Assembly (NCBI GenBank): GCA_014377485.1
Contig: JACMPM010000001.1
Span: 1 to 47,336 of the forward strand
Reading direction: 5' to 3'
Origin: Bacteriovorax sp.
GTDB taxonomy: Bacteria; Bdellovibrionota; Bacteriovoracia; Bacteriovoracales; Bacteriovoracaceae
Length of the DNA stretch: 47,336 nucleotides
Shown: piece after piece, positions 1 through 9,166 of the stretch
Numbering within the stretch: position 1 is the first letter of the stretch
How the letters are laid out: every line of letters begins with the position of its first letter
Made by a program: the position numbers and the translations under genes
The notes under the pieces: model-generated
The model's input: only the letters and a program-made list of their open reading frames with translations
Database searches by the model: none
What the model was told of the DNA's origin: nothing

Positions 1-1
1 A

Positions 2-949
2 AAAGAATGGGAAGAATCAATTCATTTTAATGGATATTGCAATTTAGCCGCTACCGTTCAACAAGAGCTTGAAAAAGATTATCATTCTCTGCTGATAAGT
101 ATGAAGCAAAAGTTTCCTGCTTATGAGAATATTATTTTAACAGGCGGTTGCGCCCTCAACTGCACTAATAACGCCAAGATTTTAGACAGTAAAATGTTTA
201 ATAAAATTTATGTACTTCCTTTTCCGGGGGATGAGTCAATCAGTTTGGGGTTAGCGTCTCAGATGTACTATCAAGATAATTTTCAAATATGGGAACCTTT
301 GAGCTTTGAGAAACAGGTGGCATACTTAGGACCAATTTCATCGATGCCAAATGAAGAGAAACTGGTTTCTATTTTGGAAACGAAAAAAATAAAATTTATT
401 TTTTCTGAAGATATAATTTCAAATGCTATAGATGATTTGATTACTGGCAAGATTATAGGGTGGTTTCAAGGACGAAGTGAGTCTGGGCCTCGAGCGCTTG
501 GCAATAGAAGTATCTTGGCACGTCCAGATCGTAATGGACTCAAAGATTATCTAAACACTAACATAAAATTTAGAGAAAATTTCAGACCCTATGGGTGTTC
601 GGTGACCCATGAAAAAGCTTCTGAATATTTTGAAATTGATTCAGGATTTGATAATCCATATATGTCTTATGCTCTTAGAGTTCGTTCTCAGTTTAAAGAA
701 CTTCTGAACGAAGTAAGTCACACTGATGGAACTTCACGAATGCAAACAGTTCGAGAGAGTCAGAATCCATTATTTTATGAACTGATTTCCCGATTCGGAA
801 AATCTTCAAATCTTTATTGCTTACTTAATACAAGTTTAAATATTATGGGTGAACCCATTGTTGAGACGATGGAAGATGCAGTTAATTTTTTTGAAAAGAC
901 GAATGTAGACTCCATGTATATCGGAAAAATAAAACTCATTAGGTATTAA
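2..949 (+). CDS. Carbamoyltransferase, NodU/CmcH family, C-terminal part (5' end outside window)
   Basis: The frame is open to the left edge of the window, so the N-terminal catalytic part is missing and an ATG at 101 is only an internal methionine. The visible part begins with the end of the YrdC/Kae1-like carbamoyltransferase domain (GGCALNC motif near 145) and continues into the carbamoyltransferase C-terminal domain, whose hallmark GRSESGPRALGNRS lies around 472-515. These enzymes use carbamoyl phosphate and ATP to carbamoylate hydroxyl groups of sugars, Nod factors or antibiotics. The stop codon directly abuts the start of the radical SAM gene, so the two are surely co-transcribed. With the glycosyltransferases downstream, a glycan or secondary-metabolite tailoring role is likely. 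The substrate cannot be read from the sequence. Confidence 0.88.
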   Translation, partial: KEWEESIHFNGYCNLAATVQQELEKDYHSLLISMKQKFPAYENIILTGGCALNCTNNAKILDSKMFNKIYVLPFPGDESISLGLASQMYYQDNFQIWEPLSFEKQVAYLGPISSMPNEEKLVSILETKKIKFIFSEDIISNAIDDLITGKIIGWFQGRSESGPRALGNRSILARPDRNGLKDYLNTNIKFRENFRPYGCSVTHEKASEYFEIDSGFDNPYMSYALRVRSQFKELLNEVSHTDGTSRMQTVRESQNPLFYELISRFGKSSNLYCLLNTSLNIMGEPIVETMEDAVNFFEKTNVDSMYIGKIKLIRY

Positions 950-2050
950 ATGTTTAAAGACTTAAAAAAGATTAAAGAAAGTGTAGTGATTGCGGATGAA
1001 CATATTAAGTCGCAAGGCTTTCTTCCAAAATCCTTTTGCATTGTTCCTTTTACCAATATTATTCTCGAGCCAAATGGATCGGTAGGGGTCTGCCGTCAAA
1101 AAGGAAATAAGTTTTCAATTGGAAATATTAAAGAAAATACCATTGTCGAAATTTGGAATAATGATTTGATAAGAAGCTGGCGAAGAGAGTTCCTGGAAGG
1201 GAAGCCCACAACTTGCAAAGTCGATATAAAGCATGAACAGTGCAACCGTTGTCCTGATAATAACAAACTGTTGCCCCATGTCGAATTTAGTGAAATTCAA
1301 CATGGCCCTATTTTAAAATTAACGGCAAATTTTAACGGACGCTGTAATCTGCAATGTCAGATGTGTGATGTCTGGAAGCTCCCCAACGGACTATATGACG
1401 AAATTAATTTTTGGGAACCAGCCAAGAAAGAAATTTTCCCTCACTTGAAAGAAATTGACATGCTTTCAGGGGAGCCTCTTATTCAACCCGATACTTATCG
1501 ATTATTTGATGAAGTCACTGCTGTAAATCCAGAATGTGAATGGACTATAACAACCAATGTTCATTGGAAATTTAATAAAAAAATATCTGATAGCTTCGAT
1601 AAAATAAAATTAAAAACGCTTATAGTAAGTATCGATAGTTTAATCCCGGGGGTCTATGCCAAAATAAGATACCCTGGAAAACTAAGTACTGCATTGACTG
1701 CCCTTGATGAAATTTTGAATTATCGGAAAACAAAAAAAACATTTGAAATTCATTTAAACTTCCTGGTTCAAAAAGATAATTGGCAAGAAGTTTTTAAGGC
1801 TATTGATTTTTGTTACAAAAAAGAAATAAGACCTTTTCTTACGTTTTTATACGAGCCTGTCGAATTTTCAATTTTAACTGAATCTACTGAGAGCAAAATA
1901 ACAGTTTTAGAATATTATTTTTCTGAAATGAGTTTAATTCAAGCTGTTCATTTAAAGAGAATAATGATGCCAATTATTGATAGTTTGCCACTCATTGATC
2001 GTGCAAATTATCTTACTCAATTGCAGGAAATTTTAGTTAAGCAGCAATAA
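950..2050 (+). CDS. Radical SAM protein with N-terminal SPASM-type cysteine region
   Basis: 366 residues. The radical SAM cluster motif CNLQCQMC gives Cys132, Cys136 and Cys139, the CX3CX2C pattern that binds the catalytic 4Fe-4S cluster and SAM. Before it lies a cysteine-rich segment (Cys30, Cys48, Cys89, Cys98, Cys101) with the PNGSVGVCRQ and IGNI-type signature of SPASM/twitch domains, which bind auxiliary iron-sulfur clusters. SPASM domains usually follow the SAM barrel; here the order is reversed, as in some twitch radical SAM proteins near polysaccharide loci. The ATG touches the preceding stop codon, implying translational coupling with the carbamoyltransferase. Substrate unknown: peptide or sugar modification are both possible. 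The downstream neighbour is convergent, one base away. Confidence 0.85.
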   Translation: MFKDLKKIKESVVIADEHIKSQGFLPKSFCIVPFTNIILEPNGSVGVCRQKGNKFSIGNIKENTIVEIWNNDLIRSWRREFLEGKPTTCKVDIKHEQCNRCPDNNKLLPHVEFSEIQHGPILKLTANFNGRCNLQCQMCDVWKLPNGLYDEINFWEPAKKEIFPHLKEIDMLSGEPLIQPDTYRLFDEVTAVNPECEWTITTNVHWKFNKKISDSFDKIKLKTLIVSIDSLIPGVYAKIRYPGKLSTALTALDEILNYRKTKKTFEIHLNFLVQKDNWQEVFKAIDFCYKKEIRPFLTFLYEPVEFSILTESTESKITVLEYYFSEMSLIQAVHLKRIMMPIIDSLPLIDRANYLTQLQEILVKQQ

Positions 2051-2051
2051 T

Positions 2052-3296
2052 TTATTCACAATATGCGTTTAAAAATAATTGAGCCTTATAATCGTCGTAG
2101 GAAGTAAATACTCTTTGCATGTCGCCTAAAGATTCAAATTTCAATTGCTGTTTGTAAATTTCGCGAGCTATTTCACTTATATTAATGGGTTCTGCATTGG
2201 TGGAAATTCTTTCGAGGACGATAGCAAATTCTTTTGTAATGTGTTCTGGTAAAAAATATTGCGGTATGGGATGCAGGTCTAATTTATCAAAAATAATTCG
2301 GGAATGCTTAAGCACTTTTTGCATTTGATCTTTAAAAATTAAGGAATCGGGCCTTGGGCGTGAGGTTTTAAATGCCACCGGCACTGTCCATACCTTATGA
2401 GGACACTTTTCTTTAAATGGTATATGCCCACCCCAATGAGAAACAAGTGCGATAGCACCCATCGAAAGTGATCGTAAAAGCGCCATTCCAAAATTTTCGT
2501 CAGAATGAGTACTGGCAGATAAGAAAATATGCTTGCTGCCAAGTTCACCGTATATTACTTCACGTGATTGAAACCCTTTGAAAATTATTTTTTCAGTAAG
2601 ATTATATTTTTGGATTTGCTCTTTTAAATATTTCAAGTAATCGGTGGATGGGATTCCCATATTGGGACTTCCGAAATAATCTTCTTTTCCATAAATCAAA
2701 AAAGCTGGAAGATTCTCATTTTCTAGGCTTAGTAAGTAATAGGCTTCAATTAAAATATCTATATTTTTTTGATCCGAAATTCGTCCGATATAAGCAAATT
2801 TTATTTTGTCATCAATGAGTTTTGAGGAATCAATTTCGATCGGGAAATAAGGATATGGTATATCAAAAGTTAAAAAGTTTTCGCCTGTCAATTTCATGCA
2901 TTTTATGTCGCCTGGACATGTACCTATGAAAGCATCTCCCGAAGTCATTATTGATAAAACATTAAATCGGTTTTGAGGCCAAAGGCCAAGCGAGGCGTGT
3001 CCATAAAGATGCAGTACAAAAGGCATAGGAAGATTGAGCGTAGCTCTGACTTCTCTCATAAAGCGTGCGATTGTTTCGTTGAAGGCTATGATAATTATAG
3101 CATCACATTGAAACAGATAATTGATAAAATTTCTCAAAGGCTCAACGTCTACGTTAATAATTTTTGATTCTGCTTTGATTTCGAATGCTGTTTGTTCCCA
3201 GCATTTTTCAATGGATGGGAGAACCTCTTGCATACTGATCCACTTATAGTTTTGGTGAGTGGTAATAATAGCTATTTTTTTAATTTTTTTTGTCAT
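2052..3296 (-). CDS. GT-B fold glycosyltransferase, group 1 (GT4-like)
   Basis: 414 residues, no signal peptide, so cytosolic or membrane-peripheral. The C-terminal half is the GT4 nucleotide-sugar binding domain: YIGRISDQKN at 169-178 is the usual start of this domain, and SDENFGMALLRS near 265-276 occupies the position of the EX7E motif. The first Glu (267) is kept, but the second position is Arg275. WGG follows at 288-290, a feature shared with the divergent neighbour gene. It probably transfers a sugar in surface-glycan or metabolite assembly. The ATG is preceded by AAAGGGA with a short spacer. Its stop lies one base from the stop of the convergent radical SAM gene. Family assignment is firm; donor and acceptor are unknown. 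Confidence 0.82.
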   Translation of the reverse strand: MTKKIKKIAIITTHQNYKWISMQEVLPSIEKCWEQTAFEIKAESKIINVDVEPLRNFINYLFQCDAIIIIAFNETIARFMREVRATLNLPMPFVLHLYGHASLGLWPQNRFNVLSIMTSGDAFIGTCPGDIKCMKLTGENFLTFDIPYPYFPIEIDSSKLIDDKIKFAYIGRISDQKNIDILIEAYYLLSLENENLPAFLIYGKEDYFGSPNMGIPSTDYLKYLKEQIQKYNLTEKIIFKGFQSREVIYGELGSKHIFLSASTHSDENFGMALLRSLSMGAIALVSHWGGHIPFKEKCPHKVWTVPVAFKTSRPRPDSLIFKDQMQKVLKHSRIIFDKLDLHPIPQYFLPEHITKEFAIVLERISTNAEPINISEIAREIYKQQLKFESLGDMQRVFTSYDDYKAQLFLNAYCE

Positions 3297-3349
3297 ATTC
3301 CCTTTATAATAATGATAGCTTGAAATCTCATAGAGACAATAATAAAAAA

Positions 3350-4411
3350 ATGAATAAAAGAGACGTTAGTTATAAAAGTATTGGGATGCTTCAAAAAAGA
3401 TTTGCGAGTCAACTCAAGCAAGATGTTTGGGTTCCAGACTGGGGTGACTCTTTTGATGTTGAAAATAATCACACTGTTAATGTTTTTATAATGGGTAGTT
3501 ATTTTGAAAGAATATTTCAACTCCGTTTCTGGCCAAACCAAAAGTTCAATATGTACTGTCTCTCTCCTCAAGTAAAAAAAATATTGATAGAGGTGTTTGG
3601 CTTTGATTCTGAAGTTGTAGGATGTTTATCTCGTTATCAAATTTTCCCAAAATCGGTGTTACTTGAAGAGAAATATGAAGTTCTAAAAGATTCACATCTT
3701 TATTATGCCGGACGAATTTCACCGCAAAAAAATATTGAATTTATTATTTTAACAATTTTTCACATACAAATTCTTTATTCAGCTGATATTAAACTTACAC
3801 TTTTTGGTGATTTCGATAATGAATATCACAAAGACATTTTAGGTTGTCATTTTATAGATTATTCCCAAAAAATATTTAATTTGATTGAAAGTTTACCTTG
3901 GGCAGGAGAGCCTCCAAAATTCGTACATGGTTTAAATGAGGAGGAGTGGTTGCAAGAGATTCCAACTAAGGGGATATTTCTTTCTGCTTCGAATTTAATC
4001 AGTGAGGATTTTTCAGTAGTAGCAGCTCAACTTCAAAATATTGGAAGATCCCTTATAATTCCCAAATGGGGAGGACTTAGAGATGTTAGAGGTGAAAATG
4101 TACGGCATTATCAAGTTGATCTTATTGGTCACTCGCACGAAAAAATAAGGGCTATCAGTCAGAAAGCTAAAAAATTTGCAAAGAGTTTGTTTGAAAATAT
4201 TGGACTGGAAACCTTGTCAATCAAAGGGCCTGAAAGTTTTTTTCCTATGCATAGTATAGATCGCGATTATTTACAGCAAAGAATCGATTTAAATAAAGCA
4301 AAATGGGGAGAGTCTATCGAGCTTTTGGTTCAAATGAACTTGCCAGCATTTATGGCCACGGAGGAAGGGCAAAGAGTCATACTTAATTGTCGCAGATGTT
4401 TTGCTGAATAA
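3350..4411 (+). CDS. GT-B fold glycosyltransferase-like protein
   Basis: A start at the ATG at 3350 gives 353 residues. A longer reading from a TTG at 3290 would overlap the divergent glycosyltransferase and adds a low-complexity N-terminus, so I reject it. YAGRISPQKN at 119-128 matches the same C-terminal-domain entry motif as its neighbour. The SEDFSVVAAQLQNIG segment with following WGG sits where GT4 enzymes carry EX7E; here the second Glu is Gln. The two genes are therefore distant paralogues arranged head to head with about 50 bases between starts. No clear Shine-Dalgarno sequence precedes 3350; TATAAT at 3305-3310 could be a -10 box. Activity may be altered, since the nucleotide-sugar contact residue is missing. 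Confidence 0.72.
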   Translation: MNKRDVSYKSIGMLQKRFASQLKQDVWVPDWGDSFDVENNHTVNVFIMGSYFERIFQLRFWPNQKFNMYCLSPQVKKILIEVFGFDSEVVGCLSRYQIFPKSVLLEEKYEVLKDSHLYYAGRISPQKNIEFIILTIFHIQILYSADIKLTLFGDFDNEYHKDILGCHFIDYSQKIFNLIESLPWAGEPPKFVHGLNEEEWLQEIPTKGIFLSASNLISEDFSVVAAQLQNIGRSLIIPKWGGLRDVRGENVRHYQVDLIGHSHEKIRAISQKAKKFAKSLFENIGLETLSIKGPESFFPMHSIDRDYLQQRIDLNKAKWGESIELLVQMNLPAFMATEEGQRVILNCRRCFAE

Positions 4412-4498
4412 GTTCTACAAAACAATCTAAGTCACTCATCCAAGTGATTGACATTACATCGTTTTAAAAAAATCCAGAGGAAAATTTTCTGTATAATA

Positions 4499-4524
4499 TT
4501 GACACTTATCCGTTTATTCCCACC
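4499..4524 (+). promoter_or_regulatory. Possible heat-shock-type promoter of grpE-dnaK
   Basis: TTGACA at 4499-4504, a 14-base spacer and CCCACC at 4519-4524 resemble the sigma-32 layout (TTGAAA, 13-14 bases, CCCCAT). A TATAAT at 4492-4497 has no convincing -35 partner. No CIRCE inverted repeat is visible here, so HrcA control is not supported. Weak pattern match only. Confidence 0.25.
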
Positions 4525-4561
4525 TTCAGTAAGAAGATTTAATTAAGTAAAGGATATGAGC

Positions 4562-5095
4562 ATGACTGAACAAACTGACCAAGAAGAGGCATTAAGGGTA
4601 GATGGCGAAGTAATAGATGTGGTTGAAGAAGAAATTAAACATCATGAAACTCTTAAAGAAGGCAACGATGATTTCAAGGCAAAGTATTACTACCTAGCTG
4701 CTGAAGTCGAAAATATGAGAAAACGTTCTGAGCGCGAAAAAGAAAACCTTCTTAAATATGGTAATGAGAAAGTTCTTTCATCACTAGTTAATGTAATGGA
4801 TAACTTTGACTTAACAGTTAACGCTCTAAAAAATGATAACGATGATAAAGTTCAAAATATAGTTAAAGGTATCGATATGATCCGTTCTCAATTTTTGGAT
4901 GTTTTAAAACAGAGTGGGCTTACACAAGTCGAAACTGTTGGAAAAATTTTTGATCCAAATTTCCATGAAGCCGTGGCACAAGCACCAGCTCCAGGAAAAG
5001 CTGATCAAGAAATTATCACTGAGTATCAACGTGGGTATCTTTTGAATGGTCGATTGCTTCGAGCACCAAAAGTAGTAGTTGCAAATAATAATTAA
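4562..5095 (+). CDS. grpE: GrpE, nucleotide exchange factor of DnaK
   Basis: Two ATGs lie six bases apart (4556 and 4562). AAAGGA at 4549-4554 is one base from the first but seven from the second, so 4562 is the likelier start, giving 177 residues. The protein has the GrpE plan: an acidic N-terminus, a long charged helix with AEVENMRKRSEREKE that forms the dimeric coiled coil, a four-helix segment, and a C-terminal beta domain with the PNFHEAVAQ signature. GrpE releases ADP from DnaK in the cytosol so that folding cycles continue. dnaK begins about 40 bases downstream, with dnaJ behind it, the classical chaperone order. Confidence 0.95.
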   Translation: MTEQTDQEEALRVDGEVIDVVEEEIKHHETLKEGNDDFKAKYYYLAAEVENMRKRSEREKENLLKYGNEKVLSSLVNVMDNFDLTVNALKNDNDDKVQNIVKGIDMIRSQFLDVLKQSGLTQVETVGKIFDPNFHEAVAQAPAPGKADQEIITEYQRGYLLNGRLLRAPKVVVANNN

Positions 5096-5134
5096 AACGT
5101 AAGCAGATTTTAGAATCATATTAAGGAGAATTGT

Positions 5135-7069
5135 ATGGGAAAAATTATCGGTATCGACTTAGGAACAACTAACTCATGTGTAGCAGTTTTAGAAAACGGA
5201 ACTTACAAAGTTATAGCAAACGCTGAAGGACACAACACAACTCCATCAATCGTTGGTTTTGCCAACAATGGTGAAATTCTAGTTGGTCAGGTTGCAAAAA
5301 GACAATCTGTTACAAATCCAAAGAAAACACTTTTTGGTATCAAGAGATTGATTGGTAGAAAAGCTGACGCACCAGAAGTTAGAAAATTTAAAGAAGTTGC
5401 TCCATTTGAAATCATTGCAAATAAAAACGGTGACGCTTGGGTAAAAGTTGATACAAAAGAAATGTCACCTCAAGAAGTTTCGGCAAGAATTCTAGAGAAA
5501 TTAAAAAAAGCAGCAGAAGACTATCTTGGGCAACCGGTAACTGAAGCTGTTATTACAGTTCCGGCTTATTTTAACGATGCTCAAAGACAAGCAACTAAAG
5601 ATGCAGGACGAATCGCGGGACTTGATGTAAAAAGAATTATCAACGAGCCAACAGCAGCAGCTCTTGCTTACGGACTTGATTCTAAGAAAGACCAAAACAT
5701 CGCAGTTTTCGACTTAGGTGGTGGTACTTTCGATATCTCAATTCTTGAAATTACATCTGACGGTGTTTTCGAAGTAAAAGCAACTAACGGCGATACATTC
5801 TTAGGCGGGGAAGACTTCGACTATAGAATCATCAACTATCTTGCTGAAGAATTTAAAAAAGAAACTGGTATCGAATTAAAGAACGATACTATGGCACTTC
5901 AACGTCTGAAAGAAGCTGCTGAAAAAGCAAAACATGAACTCTCTAACGTGAGCCAGACCGAAGTAAACCTTCCATTCATTACTGCTGACGCAACTGGACC
6001 GAAACATTTAAATGTAAATATTACGAGAGCAAAATTTGAACAATTGATTGGTGATTTAATTGAAAAACTAATCGTTCCATGCACAACTTGTATTAAAGAT
6101 TCTGGTCTTTCTCTAAAAGATATTCACGAGGTAGTGCTTGTTGGGGGATCAATCAGAATCCCACTTGTTCAACAAAAAGTTAAAGAAATTTTCGGGAAAG
6201 AGCCTTCAAAAGGCGTTAACCCGGATGAAGTTGTTGCTGCTGGTGCAGCTATTCAAGGGGGAGTTTTATCTGGAGACGTAAAAGACGTTCTTCTTTTAGA
6301 TGTAACTCCATTGTCTCTTGGAATTGAAACTCTTGGTGGCGTATCTACAAAAATCATCGAGAAAAATACAACTATTCCAACTAAAAAATCTCAAGTCTTC
6401 TCAACTGCTCAAGACAATCAACCAGCAGTTTCGATTCATGTACTTCAAGGGGAAAGAGAATTTGCTAAAGACAATAAAACTCTAGGTAAGTTCGATCTTT
6501 CAGGAATTGCTCCAGCTCCACGTGGTGTTCCACAAGTTGAAGTAACTTTTGATATTGATGCAAACGGTATCGTGCACGTATCAGCTACTGACAAAGCAAC
6601 TGGAAAATCTCAGGAAATTAAAATCACTGGTGGGTCTGGATTAACTGAAGAAGAAATTAAAAGAATGGTTCAAGATGCAGAATTAAACAGAACTGCTGAC
6701 GTTGAAAGACGCCAGATTGTAGATACTAAAAACAGCCTTGATGGACTAATCTTCGCGACAGAAAAAATGATTAAAGATGGCGAAGGGAAAATTTCTGGTC
6801 AATCAAAAGCAGAGCTAGAAGCTGCAGTTGTTGAAGCAAAAACTAAATTGAACATCGAAAACCTTGATGAGTTAAAAGCTGCAGTTGAAAGACTTCAAAA
6901 TGTTTCTCATAAAGTTGCGACTGAAATGTACCAGGCCGGTGGCGCTCCGGACGCTGAGCAACAAGCACATCCAGGTGGCAATGGTCATGGAGAAGCTCAA
7001 AGTGGAGCTGATGCAGGGTCAGCGAAAAAAGATGACGATGTAGTTGATGCAGATTATAAAGAAGTCTAA
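5135..7069 (+). CDS. dnaK: DnaK, Hsp70 molecular chaperone
   Basis: 644 residues, the usual length. The N-terminal ATPase domain starts [13 protein letters not shown], with the second phosphate loop [11 protein letters not shown] near 190 and the adenosine motif VGGSIRIP near 335. The interdomain linker [13 protein letters not shown], near 385-397, leads into the substrate-binding beta domain and helical lid. The tail is rich in Gly, Ala and Asp and ends DADYKEV, like the conserved DnaK C-terminus. A strong AAGGAG-type ribosome site precedes the ATG. DnaK binds unfolded segments with GrpE and DnaJ, both flanking. A rho-independent terminator follows at 7094-7123, so dnaJ may be reached by read-through or by its own promoter. 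Confidence 0.98.
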   Translation: MGKIIGIDLGTTNSCVAVLENGTYKVIANAEGHNTTPSIVGFANNGEILVGQVAKRQSVTNPKKTLFGIKRLIGRKADAPEVRKFKEVAPFEIIANKNGDAWVKVDTKEMSPQEVSARILEKLKKAAEDYLGQPVTEAVITVPAYFNDAQRQATKDAGRIAGLDVKRIINEPTAAALAYGLDSKKDQNIAVFDLGGGTFDISILEITSDGVFEVKATNGDTFLGGEDFDYRIINYLAEEFKKETGIELKNDTMALQRLKEAAEKAKHELSNVSQTEVNLPFITADATGPKHLNVNITRAKFEQLIGDLIEKLIVPCTTCIKDSGLSLKDIHEVVLVGGSIRIPLVQQKVKEIFGKEPSKGVNPDEVVAAGAAIQGGVLSGDVKDVLLLDVTPLSLGIETLGGVSTKIIEKNTTIPTKKSQVFSTAQDNQPAVSIHVLQGEREFAKDNKTLGKFDLSGIAPAPRGVPQVEVTFDIDANGIVHVSATDKATGKSQEIKITGGSGLTEEEIKRMVQDAELNRTADVERRQIVDTKNSLDGLIFATEKMIKDGEGKISGQSKAELEAAVVEAKTKLNIENLDELKAAVERLQNVSHKVATEMYQAGGAPDAEQQAHPGGNGHGEAQSGADAGSAKKDDDVVDADYKEV

Positions 7070-7093
7070 CTAAACGAAGACATTTAAGAATAT

Positions 7094-7123
7094 AAAAGTC
7101 TCTCCTTCGTGGGAGACTTTTTT
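7094..7123 (+). terminator. Rho-independent terminator after dnaK
   Basis: A stem of AAAAGTCTC (7094-7102) with GAGACTTTT (7113-7121), extended by T-G and C-G pairs around a loop containing TTCG, is followed by a T run. It lies between dnaK and dnaJ, so it probably sets the dnaJ level below that of dnaK rather than separating unrelated genes. Confidence 0.85.
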
Positions 7124-7155
7124 ATAAGAATTATTTTAGGACGGATTTATTATTT

Positions 7156-8283
7156 ATGAGTACTAAACGTGACTACTACGAAGTTCTTGGGGTTCAGAAA
7201 GGGGCTGCTAAGGATGATATCAAAAAAGCCTATCGCAAACTTGCGATGCAATTCCATCCAGACAGAAATCCAAACAATCCAGAGGCTGAAGCTAAATTCA
7301 AAGAAGCTTCGGAAGCTGCCGACGTCTTATTAGATGATGAGAAAAAAGGTCGTTACGATCAATTTGGTCATGCTGGTGTAAGTGGAGCTCAAGGCGGAGG
7401 ATTTCAAGGCAGTGGTGACTTTGGAGATTTCGGAGATATCTTCGGTGATATTTTCGGCGATATGCTCGGAGGCGGAAAACGTCGTGGCGGCGGTGGCGGA
7501 CGCTCTCGTGGTCGTCCTGGTGACGATCTTCAAATGGGTATTGATATAACATTTGCTGAAGCAGCATTTGGATGCGAAAAAACCATTTCTCTTACTAAAA
7601 ATGTAAAATGTGAAATATGTAGTGGATCAGGTGCAAAAACTGGATCAGCTCCTACGACCTGTGATTATTGTAATGGCCATGGTGAAGTTCGTCGCCAGCA
7701 AGGATTTTTTACTGTTTCGTCTACTTGTCCAAAATGCAGCGGTACAGGTCAGATGATTAAAGATCCGTGTCTGACATGTAATGGAGCTGGAAAAAAGAAA
7801 AAGAAAGTCGATCTTCAAGTAAAAATTCCTGCAGGTATTGACCAAGGTCAGCGTTTAAAACTTTCTAACGAAGGGGACGCCGGAACGAGTGGTGGACCTA
7901 ATGGAGATCTTTATGTAGTGATTAATATAAAGGCTCATGATATTTTTGAACGCGATGAATTTGATGTTCATTGCATGGTGCCGATAAGTTTCTCCCAGGC
8001 CGCTCTTGGGGCCGAGATGGAAGTGCCGACGCTTTCTGGAAAAGTTGCATTGAAAATTCCTGCTGGAACTCAGTCGGGAGTTAAGATGAGACTCAAAGGG
8101 AAGGGGATTCAGCGTTTGGGTGGATACGGTTTAGGCGATCAAATTGTTACTGTTCACGTAGAAACACCGACTAAATTATCAAGCGAGCAAAAAGAATTAT
8201 TCAAACGTCTCTCGGAAGTGGATCATAATTCCAACCCAATGAGTCGTGGTTTTTTTGATAAAGTTAAAGATTTATTTCAATAG
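7156..8283 (+). CDS. dnaJ: DnaJ, Hsp40 co-chaperone (class A)
   Basis: 375 residues with every class A feature. The J domain (1-70) carries the HPD triad at 34-36 that stimulates the DnaK ATPase. A Gly/Phe-rich linker with repeated FGDIFGD follows at 74-118. The zinc region has four CXXCXGXG repeats at 152-159, 169-176, 191-198 and 205-212. The C-terminal substrate-binding barrels and dimerisation tail complete it. It works in the cytosol with DnaK and GrpE encoded just upstream. The next gene's preferred start lies 14 bases past the stop. Confidence 0.97.
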   Translation: MSTKRDYYEVLGVQKGAAKDDIKKAYRKLAMQFHPDRNPNNPEAEAKFKEASEAADVLLDDEKKGRYDQFGHAGVSGAQGGGFQGSGDFGDFGDIFGDIFGDMLGGGKRRGGGGGRSRGRPGDDLQMGIDITFAEAAFGCEKTISLTKNVKCEICSGSGAKTGSAPTTCDYCNGHGEVRRQQGFFTVSSTCPKCSGTGQMIKDPCLTCNGAGKKKKKVDLQVKIPAGIDQGQRLKLSNEGDAGTSGGPNGDLYVVINIKAHDIFERDEFDVHCMVPISFSQAALGAEMEVPTLSGKVALKIPAGTQSGVKMRLKGKGIQRLGGYGLGDQIVTVHVETPTKLSSEQKELFKRLSEVDHNSNPMSRGFFDKVKDLFQ

Positions 8284-8296
8284 TCCAAGGACTTCA

Positions 8297-9166
8297 GTGA
8301 AATTTATTGCGCTAATGCTTCCATTTATTGCACTTAGTTTATTTGCAGAAGATTTTGCCGGTAAAAATTCAATGAATGGAATTTCATTTAAAAATTACAA
8401 AAATTTCAATAAAAAATGGAAATTGGTAGTTGTGCGCTATCGTAAGGACACAGAAGAATTGCGTTTTACTTACGCCAATCCGCTTGCCTATAAAACGTTG
8501 TTGGCTAATTCAGTTCATTTTCCAGAAGGCTCGGCTTTCGGGAAGATAGGGGTAAAGACAAATCCAGACCCGTTGTTTGAAAGTTCGGTGGTGCCTAGTG
8601 GTGCTCGAAGATATCAATTGATGATTAAAAATAATAAATTTAAAAATGAACATGGATGGGGATACGGTTTATTTGACGAAAATGGAAAAACCTTTCCAGG
8701 CAATCCTCAGGAACAAGTCCAAGCATGTTCTGCTTGCCACGAAGCAGCTGAGTCTCGAGGTTTTGTCTTTTCTCAATTAATGGATAATCTGGATTTAAAA
8801 AAAAATCATGGCATAACGAAATTAAATTTTAAACTGATTGAAAGGGAATCATTGCCTAAAAATATTCAAGAACTCATTCCACCTGTTTTTAAATTTTTAA
8901 AGTTATTAGATGAAAAAATGGCAAAATATGCTTTTGAAGGAACCTTGGAAGAAGTTCGACCATTTTTATCACTCGAAGTTTTAAAATCTAAAATGCCGGC
9001 CCTATTACTCAATGAGAGAAAAGATATGTATAGTATTGTCGTTCCAGAAAATCTTGGTTCTCGTTGCCAGGATGGACTAAAAAATGGAATCTATATGAAA
9101 TCAATTTATTCTCAGCTAAACTCTAAAAATGAAAATAAAACTCTTCATTATTGTTACACTTATTAA
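8297..9166 (+). CDS. Cytochrome P460-like exported c-type haem protein
   Basis: The start is taken as GTG 8297 because AAGGAC at 8287-8292 is correctly spaced and the product then begins with a clean signal peptide (FIALMLPFIALSLFAE). An ATG at 8246 would overlap dnaJ and lacks this. The 289-residue protein carries one c-type haem motif CSACH (Cys144, Cys147, His148), preceded by GWGYGLFDENGKTFPG, which matches the layout of the cytochrome P460/c'-beta family where the haem site is near the C-terminal part of the fold. Family members oxidise hydroxylamine or bind NO in the periplasm; here the C-terminal half is longer than in typical members and unassigned. It overlaps the next lipoprotein gene by 38 bases, so the two are coupled. 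Haem attachment is well supported, catalysis is not. Confidence 0.72.
   Translation: MKFIALMLPFIALSLFAEDFAGKNSMNGISFKNYKNFNKKWKLVVVRYRKDTEELRFTYANPLAYKTLLANSVHFPEGSAFGKIGVKTNPDPLFESSVVPSGARRYQLMIKNNKFKNEHGWGYGLFDENGKTFPGNPQEQVQACSACHEAAESRGFVFSQLMDNLDLKKNHGITKLNFKLIERESLPKNIQELIPPVFKFLKLLDEKMAKYAFEGTLEEVRPFLSLEVLKSKMPALLLNERKDMYSIVVPENLGSRCQDGLKNGIYMKSIYSQLNSKNENKTLHYCYTY

Noticed and set aside
3290-3349. TTG-initiated extension of the second glycosyltransferase
   Set aside because: It would overlap the divergent gene's start, adds an Asn/Lys/Ser-rich tail and has no ribosome site.
4448-4453. TTGACA as -35 box for grpE
   Set aside because: No -10 hexamer lies 15-19 bases downstream; TATAAT at 4492 is 38 bases away.
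4412-4561. CIRCE (HrcA operator) before grpE
   Set aside because: The TTAGCACTC/GAGTGCTAA inverted repeat is not present.
7298-7567. Minus-strand ORF opposite the dnaJ Gly/Phe region
   Set aside because: Shadow of a repetitive coding region; the His/Arg-rich translation has no ribosome site and dnaJ is certain.
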